A DNA stretch of 64,000 bases from Chitinophagaceae bacterium (GTDB lineage: Bacteria > Bacteroidota > Bacteroidia > Chitinophagales > Chitinophagaceae): positions 62,001 through 126,000 of the forward strand of contig CANFKE010000002.1 in NCBI GenBank assembly GCA_947447465.1. The letters run 5' to 3'. The notes beneath the pieces are model-generated. The model had not been told where the DNA came from, searched no databases, and saw only the letters and a program-made list of their open reading frames with translations. This document shows, piece after piece, positions 18,161 through 25,363 of this stretch. Positions within the stretch are counted from its first letter, which is position 1. The number at the start of each line of letters is the position of its first letter. The position numbers and the translations under genes are program-made.

Positions 18161-19393
18161 ATGAAAAAACTATGTATTTCAGCAATAGCCTGCTTCCTTT
18201 GCTCTTCCGGAGCATTTGGTGCCGGTTTTCAGTTAAATCTGCAGGGGCTTCGCCAGTTAGCAATGGCTAACACGGGTACTGCATGGGCATGGGATGCCTC
18301 GTCGATATTTTATAATCCCGGCGCGCTTTCCAGATTAGACGGAATGCAGGTATATGGAAGTCTCAATTTTGTTATGCCTAGTATCAAATATGTACAAACA
18401 CCTACCGGTGGATATTCGTCTGAGACTAAGGCGCAGACATTCACTCCGTTCAGTATCTATGCCGGCGGCACATTAAAGAAACACAATAAGATAGGTGTTG
18501 GAATTGGTGTTTATACGCCATTTGGAAGTGGGACAAAGTGGGATGATAATTGGGAGGGCAGATACATCAACAGAAATATATCATTGCAAAGTGTCTTTGT
18601 TCAGCCTACTGTGAGCTATAAGATCAATGATTTGGTGAGTGTCGGAGCAGGGTTTATATATGCTTTTGGCAATGTAAAGATCGAACAGGCTCTACCTGTT
18701 CAGTTTGCCAATGGTGCGGACGGAAAGGGTACACTTGAAGGCAATGCTAATGGAGTGGGATTCAATTTAGGAGTACATGTTAAGGCGACCAATAAATTGC
18801 AGCTTGGTCTTACCTATCGTTCTCAGGTAAAAATGAAGGTCGATGATGGTACTGCTACATTTGTGGTGCCTACTTCATTGTCTGCAAATTTTCCCAATAC
18901 CAATTTTTCAACTAATCTGAAACTGCCTGATGTGTTGACATTGGGAGCCGGGTTTAAGGTCAATTCAAAATTGATCGTCTTAGCTGATCTGGAATATACA
19001 GGATGGAAAGTTTATGATTCATTGGTGTTCGATTACAAGGTAAATACTTCTTCATTAGCCGATACACGTACCCCACGTCTTTATCAGAGTGTTATGGCCA
19101 TAAGGCTTGGTGCTAATTATCAATTGATGAAAATGTTATCTGTCAGTGCAGGTGTCGCTTACGATCCGTCACCTGTAAGAGATGGATATGTGTCTCCTGA
19201 ATTGCCTGATGCAAACAGGTATGTAGGTACAGTAGGTGCTACTTTCAGTCCCATTAAAAAGCTGACTATCATGGCGGCACTTGAATTTGTAAGTTCTGAT
19301 AAAAGAGATGCTACTTTTCTTCCTGCCAATTTCAGCGGGAAATATCAGTCGACAGCATTTACAGCAGGAGTTGGATTCGCATATCATTTCTAA
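18161..19393 (+). CDS. FadL/OmpP1-type outer-membrane transport protein
   Basis: The signal peptide is at residues 1-20 (AFG/A). The mature N-terminus GFQLNLQGLRQLAMANTG followed by FYNPGALSRL (the NPA-type motif) is typical of the FadL/TodX family, 14-stranded barrels with an N-terminal plug that pass hydrophobic compounds such as long-chain fatty acids across the outer membrane. Alternating hydrophobic beta-strands run to a C-terminal aromatic residue (AYHF), as expected for an outer-membrane barrel. It lies 133 bp behind fadE and 20 bp ahead of an esterase lipoprotein. Placement next to the beta-oxidation genes supports a role in fatty-acid uptake; the exact substrate is inferred. Confidence 0.88.
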   Translation: MKKLCISAIACFLCSSGAFGAGFQLNLQGLRQLAMANTGTAWAWDASSIFYNPGALSRLDGMQVYGSLNFVMPSIKYVQTPTGGYSSETKAQTFTPFSIYAGGTLKKHNKIGVGIGVYTPFGSGTKWDDNWEGRYINRNISLQSVFVQPTVSYKINDLVSVGAGFIYAFGNVKIEQALPVQFANGADGKGTLEGNANGVGFNLGVHVKATNKLQLGLTYRSQVKMKVDDGTATFVVPTSLSANFPNTNFSTNLKLPDVLTLGAGFKVNSKLIVLADLEYTGWKVYDSLVFDYKVNTSSLADTRTPRLYQSVMAIRLGANYQLMKMLSVSAGVAYDPSPVRDGYVSPELPDANRYVGTVGATFSPIKKLTIMAALEFVSSDKRDATFLPANFSGKYQSTAFTAGVGFAYHF

Positions 19394-19413
19394 TCAATTA
19401 AATCGAAGAAACA

Positions 19414-20718
19414 ATGAAGAAGATATATATAGTTGGATTGGCTGCGCTGTCATTTTCTGCATGTAAGCCTAACATCGATCCGGCAAAACCCTCTAAAGGG
19501 GATGCTGATTTTACAACCTACGTATCGGTGGGTAATTCGTTGACTGCCGGCTATGCGGATGGTACTTTGTACCGAAGCGGACAGTTGTACTCCTATCCGT
19601 CCATGTTAGCCGGACAGTTCAAATTAGTGGGCGGCGGGGATTTTAAGCAACCACTGTTGCCCGGAGAAGCAGGTTATCCGAGTTTGAAAAGGGTGTTGGG
19701 CTATAGTACAGGTTGCGATGGCGTTACTGCGCTCGGACCTGTTCTGTATAGTGGCACAATGGATACAGCAGGTAATTCTGCAAATATTGCCGCAGGTGGT
19801 CCATATAACAATGTAGGCGTTCCGGGGATAAGGTGTATTGACTATTTAACTGCCGGCTATGCCATATTTAATCCATATGCGGCTCGTTTCTTTAATTCTC
19901 CAATGGAAAAAGCTGTAACGCAGGCCACTAAAATAAAGGCAACATTTTTTACAATGTGGTTGGGTGCCAATGATGTATTGGGTTATGCAACCTCCGGTGG
20001 TAATGGTGCTGTTAGTGGCACCGGACAGTCGGACATTTCTCCAATAACCACCTTTACTACTGTATATAATGCTGTTGTAGATTCTATGACCGCTAATGGT
20101 GCCAAGGGTGTATTGATCAATATTCCTGATGTTACCAGCATTCCCTATTTCACTACAATACCTGCCAAAGGTCTCGTACTTCGTCAGGGTCAGGCAGATT
20201 CTCTTTCAGCAGCATACACTGCATTAGGAATAACATTCACTGCTGGTGCCAACTATTTTATCATTCAAGATGCATCTGCCCCGGGAGGTATGAGAAAGAT
20301 CAGAGATGGTGAATACATCATATTGACCACTCCTCAGGATTCTCTGAAGTGTGCAGGTTGGGGTAGTCGTAAGCCGATACCAAAGGACTATGTTTTGACT
20401 GCAGATGAAGTTGCCAATGTGAAGAACGCTACTACTGCTTTCAATAATGTGATCTCAGCCGCTGCTGCTGCTCATAATTTGCCTGTAGCAGATATGAATT
20501 CATACCTGAAGACAATTAGCTCAGGAACTACATTCAATGGCGTAACATTTAATGCTACGTTCGTTTCAGGAGGTGCTTTCTCATTAGATGGAGTGCATTT
20601 AACACCACGCGGTTATGCGCTGGCAGCTAATTATATTTTATTGACTATCAACAATAAATATAATTCAACTATACCTTTGGTTGATGTGAACAAATATTCA
20701 GGAGTAAGATTCCCATAA
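19414..20718 (+). CDS. SGNH/GDSL-type esterase lipoprotein
   Basis: The lipobox SFSAC places the lipidated cysteine at residue 17. The SGNH hydrolase blocks are present: VGNSLTAGY with probable nucleophile Ser42 (GNSL in place of GDSL), LGANDVLG near residue 184 (block III), and DGVHLTP with D392 and H395 (block V). It is larger (434 aa) than minimal SGNH enzymes, with a long insert between blocks I and III. It starts 20 bp after the FadL-like gene, so the two are probably co-transcribed: the esterase could release fatty acids at the cell surface for import by the barrel. That functional link is an inference from proximity. Confidence 0.87.
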   Translation: MKKIYIVGLAALSFSACKPNIDPAKPSKGDADFTTYVSVGNSLTAGYADGTLYRSGQLYSYPSMLAGQFKLVGGGDFKQPLLPGEAGYPSLKRVLGYSTGCDGVTALGPVLYSGTMDTAGNSANIAAGGPYNNVGVPGIRCIDYLTAGYAIFNPYAARFFNSPMEKAVTQATKIKATFFTMWLGANDVLGYATSGGNGAVSGTGQSDISPITTFTTVYNAVVDSMTANGAKGVLINIPDVTSIPYFTTIPAKGLVLRQGQADSLSAAYTALGITFTAGANYFIIQDASAPGGMRKIRDGEYIILTTPQDSLKCAGWGSRKPIPKDYVLTADEVANVKNATTAFNNVISAAAAAHNLPVADMNSYLKTISSGTTFNGVTFNATFVSGGAFSLDGVHLTPRGYALAANYILLTINNKYNSTIPLVDVNKYSGVRFP

Positions 20719-20729
20719 CAAAACAACAT

Positions 20730-20773
20730 AGGTGTACCTTTTATATGCTGCTGCTGTAATTGGTACACCTTTT
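20730..20773 (+). terminator. Probable terminator after the SGNH esterase
   Basis: AGGTGTACC pairs with GGTACACCT across a 23-nt loop, followed by a short T run. Confidence 0.6.
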
Positions 20774-20794
20774 GCTTTAAAATGAAGTGATCGT

Positions 20795-21247
20795 ATGAAC
20801 AATGTATTTTTTGAAGGGCAAGTAATGTGGTCGATGGTCGATGCAAACGCTCATCTTCGCCACTCTGCCTATGCTGATTTTGCGGCACAAGCCAGGTTGA
20901 ATCTGTTAGAAAAATTCGGATTGAAACCATCTGTTTTTTTGAAGCAAAATATAGGACCTATATTATTTCGTGAGGAGACCCTATATTTGAAAGAAGTGCG
21001 TCCGAATGATATGGTCCGCGTAACGTGTGAATTGACCAAAAGCAGATCAGATGGTTCAAGATGGTCTATACGACATGAAATATATAGAAGTGATAGTACT
21101 AAAGCAGCTATAATAAACGTTGATGGTGCATGGATAGATACCATACAAAGGAAGCTGACAGCATTGCCAGAAGAATTGAATATACTATTTCATCAAACAC
21201 CTAAAAGTCATGATTATACAGAAGATCATCCACAACCAAAGGCATAG
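20795..21247 (+). CDS. Acyl-CoA thioesterase, hotdog fold (4HBT-like)
   Basis: At 150 aa it has the size of a single hotdog-fold thioesterase. The segment WSMVDANAHLRHSAYADF corresponds to the D-x-N-x-H-xx-xx-Y motif of the 4-hydroxybenzoyl-CoA/YbgC group, where the Asp is catalytic. The central beta region (LYLKEVRPNDMVRVTCEL) also fits. It follows the fatty-acid degradation block on the same strand but after a terminator, so it is probably a separate unit. Its likely reaction is hydrolysis of an acyl-CoA to free acid; chain length cannot be told. Confidence 0.82.
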   Translation: MNNVFFEGQVMWSMVDANAHLRHSAYADFAAQARLNLLEKFGLKPSVFLKQNIGPILFREETLYLKEVRPNDMVRVTCELTKSRSDGSRWSIRHEIYRSDSTKAAIINVDGAWIDTIQRKLTALPEELNILFHQTPKSHDYTEDHPQPKA

Positions 21248-21309
21248 CTTTTCTGAGATAATTTTATAAATTTATATCTGCTATTTACAAACTATTCAAT
21301 CTTAAGTTT

Positions 21310-21756
21310 ATGATAAAACGATTTTCATTACAAGCAGTTATGATACTAAGTATCATAATCAGTACTGCCCTTTCAGCATTTGCACAAAAGGACAAGATAG
21401 AAGGATTGTGGTATAATGAAGAGAAGACCGCTAAAGTAGAAATATACAAAGCTACAGACGGAAAGTTTTGGGGAAAGATTGTTTGGCTAAAAGAGCCATT
21501 GAGAAATGGCGTGCCTAAGATGGATGATAAAAACCCTAAAGAGTCATTAAAAAAAGTTCCTCTTCTTGGGTTAGTATTGTTAAAGCATTTTGAAATTGAT
21601 GATAAAGTTACTTACCATAATGGCGAAATTTACGACCCGAAAAATGGTAAGACCTATAGCTGTAAGATCACTTATAAAGGTGATAAACTGGATGTGAGAG
21701 GTTATGTAGGTATTTCATTGATAGGCAGGACTACAGTTTGGGAAAGAACAAATTGA
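21310..21756 (+). CDS. DUF2147-family exported protein
   Basis: The signal peptide ends AFA/Q at residues 25-26, so it is periplasmic or secreted. The mature 120 residues show the DUF2147 pattern: IEGLWYNEEKTAKVEIYK at the start, GKIVWLKEP, then GEIYDPKNGKTYSCKI and ending LIGRTTVWER. The family is thought to be a small lipocalin-like beta-barrel; its function is not established, though homologues are widespread in Bacteroidota. It stands alone with its own terminator. Confidence 0.87.
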   Translation: MIKRFSLQAVMILSIIISTALSAFAQKDKIEGLWYNEEKTAKVEIYKATDGKFWGKIVWLKEPLRNGVPKMDDKNPKESLKKVPLLGLVLLKHFEIDDKVTYHNGEIYDPKNGKTYSCKITYKGDKLDVRGYVGISLIGRTTVWERTN

Positions 21757-21778
21757 TATCATAGCGTACTCATTGATC

Positions 21779-21812
21779 ACAGCCGTTCAATTATTTGAAT
21801 GGCTGTTTTGTT
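21779..21812 (+). terminator. Intrinsic terminator after the DUF2147 gene
   Basis: ACAGCCGTTCAA and TTGAATGGCTGT form a 12-bp stem (one G-U pair) with loop TTAT and a T-rich tail. Confidence 0.82.
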
Positions 21813-21972
21813 TTGTCAAATTGCATATTTGTATCGCTTATAAAAGTTGGCAATTATTATACTCCTTACATCACATATAAGCTAACAAATAGGATGCATT
21901 CTCAATTTGTCATTTATTGGTTTTATCTATAGCTATAATATATGTAGATATGGTATTTCAGGCTTAAATCTG

Positions 21973-21980
21973 TAAATTTG
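21973..21980 (+). promoter_or_regulatory. -7 promoter box of rocD, probably giving a leaderless mRNA
   Basis: TAAATTTG ends four bases before the ATG at 21985. With the start site 5 nt after the box, transcription would start on the A of the start codon. Confidence 0.55.
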
Positions 21981-21984
21981 CGCT

Positions 21985-23214
21985 ATGCAAGCAACTACTC
22001 AATTAACATCTACAACTCAATATTTTCTTGAAAAAGAAGAACAATATGGTGCACATAACTATCATCCGCTACCTGTAGTACTTAAAAAAGGTAGGGGAGT
22101 GTATGTATGGGATGTTGATGATAAACGTTATTATGATTTTCTTTCAGGATATTCAGCGATCAATCAGGGTCATTGTCATCCACGTATCATTGAGGTATTT
22201 TTAGAGCAAGCACAACAATTGACACTAACCTCTCGTGCATTTCACAATAATGTATTGGGTGAATACGAAGAATTTATTACAAAATTCTTTGGTTACGATA
22301 AAGTACTTCCTATGAATACCGGTGTTGAAGCTGTTGAAACAGGTTTGAAACTGGCTCGTCGTTGGGGTTATGATGTAAAGGGAGTGCAACCCGGGAAAGC
22401 AAAGATCATTACTTGTTCCCATAATTTTCATGGTCGTACGCTAAGTGTCATATCATTCAGTACTGATGATGACTCACGTCGTGACTTTGGTCCGTTTACG
22501 CCTGGATTCGAAGTAATACCTTATAATGATGCTGCTGCGTTGAAGTTAGCTGTACAAGATCCAAATGTAGTAGCCTTTTTGGTTGAGCCGATACAAGGTG
22601 AAGCTGGAGTTGTTGTTCCTGATGAGGGCTATCTGGCACAGTGCGCACAGATATGTAAAGATGCTAATGTACTTTTAATAGCCGATGAGATACAGACAGG
22701 TCTTGCCCGCACAGGAAAGATGCTTGCTTGTGATCATGAAGAGATAAGACCAGATATATTGTTATTGGGTAAAGCACTTTCGGGTGGCACAATGCCTGTG
22801 TCAGCAGTATTGGCGGACAATGAAATTATGCTCACTATAAAGCCGGGTGAACACGGATCTACTTATGGTGGTAATCCTTTGGCTTGTAAGGTAGCGATAG
22901 CGTCGCTTGAAGTATTACGCGATGAACGTATGGCTGAAAACTCAGCTGTACAGGGTGCTCACCTTCGTCGTGAGTTAGTTGCTTTGAACAGTGAATATAT
23001 TTCTATAGTAAGAGGTAAGGGATTGTTCAATGCAATAGTTATCAATCATCCTGATAAAAATGCTGCATGGGAAATGTGTATGCGCATGAAAGATAATGGA
23101 TTGCTCGCCAAGCCTACACATGGTGATCGTATCCGATTTGCTCCGCCATTGCTCATTGACAGAGCTCAGATCGATGAATGTATAGATATTATTGCAAGGA
23201 GCCTGAAGGGTTAA
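21985..23214 (+). CDS. rocD: Ornithine--oxo-acid transaminase
   Basis: It is a class III, PLP-dependent aminotransferase of 409 aa that converts ornithine and 2-oxoglutarate to glutamate semialdehyde and glutamate, linking arginine breakdown to proline. The N-terminus ([18 protein letters not shown]) and the [15 protein letters not shown] segment are characteristic of ornithine aminotransferases rather than acetylornithine or GABA enzymes. The PLP lysine is K263 in [22 protein letters not shown] holds the cofactor Asp. A terminator follows. Neighbouring genes are not of arginine metabolism, so it is probably monocistronic. Confidence 0.93.
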   Translation: MQATTQLTSTTQYFLEKEEQYGAHNYHPLPVVLKKGRGVYVWDVDDKRYYDFLSGYSAINQGHCHPRIIEVFLEQAQQLTLTSRAFHNNVLGEYEEFITKFFGYDKVLPMNTGVEAVETGLKLARRWGYDVKGVQPGKAKIITCSHNFHGRTLSVISFSTDDDSRRDFGPFTPGFEVIPYNDAAALKLAVQDPNVVAFLVEPIQGEAGVVVPDEGYLAQCAQICKDANVLLIADEIQTGLARTGKMLACDHEEIRPDILLLGKALSGGTMPVSAVLADNEIMLTIKPGEHGSTYGGNPLACKVAIASLEVLRDERMAENSAVQGAHLRRELVALNSEYISIVRGKGLFNAIVINHPDKNAAWEMCMRMKDNGLLAKPTHGDRIRFAPPLLIDRAQIDECIDIIARSLKG

Positions 23215-23244
23215 TTTAAAAAATAAGAGTATTGTTAGTTATAG

Positions 23245-23272
23245 GCGGGATGTTGTACATCCCGCTTTTTTT
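23245..23272 (+). terminator. Intrinsic terminator after rocD
   Basis: GCGGGATGT / ACATCCCGC is a 9-bp stem with loop TGT, followed by seven T. Confidence 0.9.
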
Positions 23273-23464
23273 ATGCTGTATCTTGATCTTGCCTGTAAGT
23301 GCGTTATCAATAGTTAAGAAATATCTTTAAGTACCCGATAGAGAGCAGGATGAAGATACATCCCGCATATTATTATACTCCTCTATGTTTTTTAGCCTCT
23401 TGATGTGATCAAGATATGTCTATGTAGTTTATTTACATTGATGTCAGAAACCTCAGTTCTGTTT

Positions 23465-23734
23465 TCATTTATTGATAAATGGATATCTTTTTGTGAATCC
23501 ACCTCTTTTATATATTTCTTTACTTGGCAAGTTGCTTGCAAGAAAAAAATTAGCAATGGTTTGTTTTTGAGAGAGAATATGTTTGGCAATTATTTGAGTT
23601 TGATATCCCACATAGCATACTTCTATTGAATAGATGCCGGTGTCTTACAATTTAATATCATATACACCATCCAAATCTGTAACAGTTCTGATAATTGATT
23701 GTCCATTCTGAATAATGTTGTATGTGTTGAAGAT
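23465..23734 (-). pseudogene. Decayed fragment of a carboxypeptidase-regulatory-like domain protein
   Basis: Read on the minus strand in one frame, 23734-23648 gives NGQSIIRTVTDLDGVYDIKL, then a TAA stop (23647-23645), and 23644-23468 continues in the same frame as DTGIYSIEVCYVGYQTQII. Joined across the stop these form the typical repeat unit of the CarboxypepD_reg-like domain (T-D-x-D-G-x-Y-x-I ... G-x-Y-x-I-E-V-x-Y-V-G-Y), found at the N-terminus of TonB-dependent receptors and other Bacteroidota surface proteins. There is no start codon upstream (a TAG at 23737-23735 comes first) and a second stop at 23467-23465. A different frame stays open to 23392, so a frameshift is possible. It adjoins the flippase gene and is not a functional gene. 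The rest of 23215-23755 holds only the rocD terminator. Confidence 0.6.
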
Positions 23735-23755
23735 CTAAAATAAGGAGTGCCAGCC

Positions 23756-25081
23756 TTATTTATTCTTTTTGCTGATCAGGAGAATAAGCTCTGAATATCC
23801 TGTTCTCATTATATCGGCAATGCTGAATTCCATAAATTTTTTAAGACTAAAGTAACCAAACCCAAGACCGGCTATCATAGTCAATAAGCCACCCAGAGGA
23901 GCGCCATAAACATTATGCAGTAAGGTTATGCATCCGAATGTTGTTACAACTTTTACTAACAACATGATCTGCACTTTGATAAAGTTGAGTTTAGGTTGGT
24001 GAATAATATCTAATGCTACACCGTTAAATCTGTCGATAGGGTATAGAATAGCAATGGCCATTACAATGCGATATAGATTTGCTGCTTCAGTACCCTTGTA
24101 TTTACCACTGCTTAGTATGTTAACAGGGATATCTGCCAGAAAAAATACACCAATTGCCAAAGGGATAAATATCCATGTGAGCATACCTGCATATTTGTTC
24201 ATGATATACGTGACTTGATGCATGTTTTTTTGATTGAACGCCGAAGCCATTGAAGACATGCCTGTGCCGACAAAACTTCGTAAAGGGATCTCTACCAGCT
24301 CCATTAACTTAGCAGGTACACTTAAGATTGCAACTGCACCCGGGCCGAGCATAAACGTGACTATATAGGTATTAGAGGCACTAAGCAGATTGGATGTCAG
24401 GCTGGTAGCCATGCTGTATTTGCCAAAATTATATATTTCTCTAATGGTGGCTTTTGATCTGTTACTAATAGTCTTTAAGCCGCCATGGCCCGAAAATAGC
24501 CCTATTATACTTGTCAGGCAGTTGGTTATGAAATTCCAAAGAAGAGCATTGTTCAGGTCGAATTTATTGAGATAGATAAGTATAAGGAATGCAAGAATGG
24601 TGGAGCCGCTATTGATCATTCTTAGCCATAGAATAGTACCGTAATGCTCGTCAGATTGTAGTTTGCCGAATATTACCAGGAAGGGTAATGAACTCAGCAT
24701 AGTTAGGCCGATCCATTTAATAGAAACTATTACTGATTCATTGCCAATAAAAGGAATAAGTAACAATGATGTTGCATTTGCAGCGATCATAATGCCGGTA
24801 ATCATAAATGCCAGATACCATATAGACCCAAGTACATTTTTTGCCCTGATAGGTTCTGAACCCGCATAGAACTTGACAGTTGCTGTGCCAAGGAATCCGT
24901 TCCTGATCGAATCCAGAACACCCTGAGTGGTCATAAAGAAGAGCCAAATACCTACGTCTTCTTTCGTAAATACTTTGTAAAGAATGGCAAATTGTAGTAG
25001 TCCGAACAAAGAGATAACACCATTACCCATTAGGGATAAGAAGTGTTTATTCTTCAGTTTTTCTAAGTTTAAAACAGACAT
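23756..25081 (-). CDS. Polysaccharide/oligosaccharide flippase-like membrane protein (MOP superfamily)
   Basis: The 441-aa protein is strongly hydrophobic, with about 12-14 predicted membrane segments, and starts with LSLMGNGVISLFGLLQFAILYK, the usual first helix of Wzx/MATE-type lipid-linked oligosaccharide flippases. Family members move undecaprenol-linked sugars, or other amphipathic substrates, across the inner membrane. No glycosyltransferases sit beside it. It is divergent from the NRPS-PKS operon, sharing a 282-bp intergenic region, so it might export that product, but it could equally belong to a surface-glycan system. The specific substrate is unknown. Confidence 0.75.
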   Translation of the reverse strand: MSVLNLEKLKNKHFLSLMGNGVISLFGLLQFAILYKVFTKEDVGIWLFFMTTQGVLDSIRNGFLGTATVKFYAGSEPIRAKNVLGSIWYLAFMITGIMIAANATSLLLIPFIGNESVIVSIKWIGLTMLSSLPFLVIFGKLQSDEHYGTILWLRMINSGSTILAFLILIYLNKFDLNNALLWNFITNCLTSIIGLFSGHGGLKTISNRSKATIREIYNFGKYSMATSLTSNLLSASNTYIVTFMLGPGAVAILSVPAKLMELVEIPLRSFVGTGMSSMASAFNQKNMHQVTYIMNKYAGMLTWIFIPLAIGVFFLADIPVNILSSGKYKGTEAANLYRIVMAIAILYPIDRFNGVALDIIHQPKLNFIKVQIMLLVKVVTTFGCITLLHNVYGAPLGGLLTMIAGLGFGYFSLKKFMEFSIADIMRTGYSELILLISKKNK

Positions 25082-25113
25082 CCCTGTAATTTATCTTGCT
25101 AAACTCATTCGGA

Positions 25114-25121
25114 CAAAATTA
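25114..25121 (-). promoter_or_regulatory. -7 promoter box of the flippase gene
   Basis: Minus-strand TAATTTTG matches TAnnTTTG, about 33 nt before the ATG at 25081. Confidence 0.45.
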
Positions 25122-25314
25122 TTTTTATGAAAGCAATATTTTCTTACTGTTACGAAGCGCAAATTTGCGATCATCCAAATCATCTTTTTCAGAAATGACA
25201 ATGGTTTGACCCTATATTGGAGCACTATTAAACTTTTAAAAACAATTAGGCAATTAGGTATAAAAGTTTGTTTAGAAATCATAATTTAGTGCTTCTGAGA
25301 GATATTTACATTTA

Positions 25315-25334
25315 ATTGGTAGATATTAACCAAT
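25315..25334. promoter_or_regulatory. Short inverted repeat upstream of the NRPS-PKS operon
   Basis: ATTGGT (25315-25320) and ACCAAT (25329-25334) form 6-bp arms around 8 nt, about 30 bp ahead of the start codon. It could be an operator; a 6-bp repeat can also arise by chance in AT-rich DNA. Confidence 0.25.
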
Positions 25335-25363
25335 CATTAATTCATATAATATTTGATCGATAA

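Noticed and set aside
23392..23589. A minus-strand frame of 65 codons overlapping the decayed fragment
   Set aside because: It is in another frame than the recognisable domain. It may be a frameshifted tail (NENRTEVSDINVN) of the same lost gene, but there is no basis for an independent gene.
23405..23629. A plus-strand reading frame of 74 codons between rocD and the flippase
   Set aside because: It is low-complexity hydrophobic, lacks a start signal, and lies opposite the decayed CarboxypepD_reg fragment read on the other strand.
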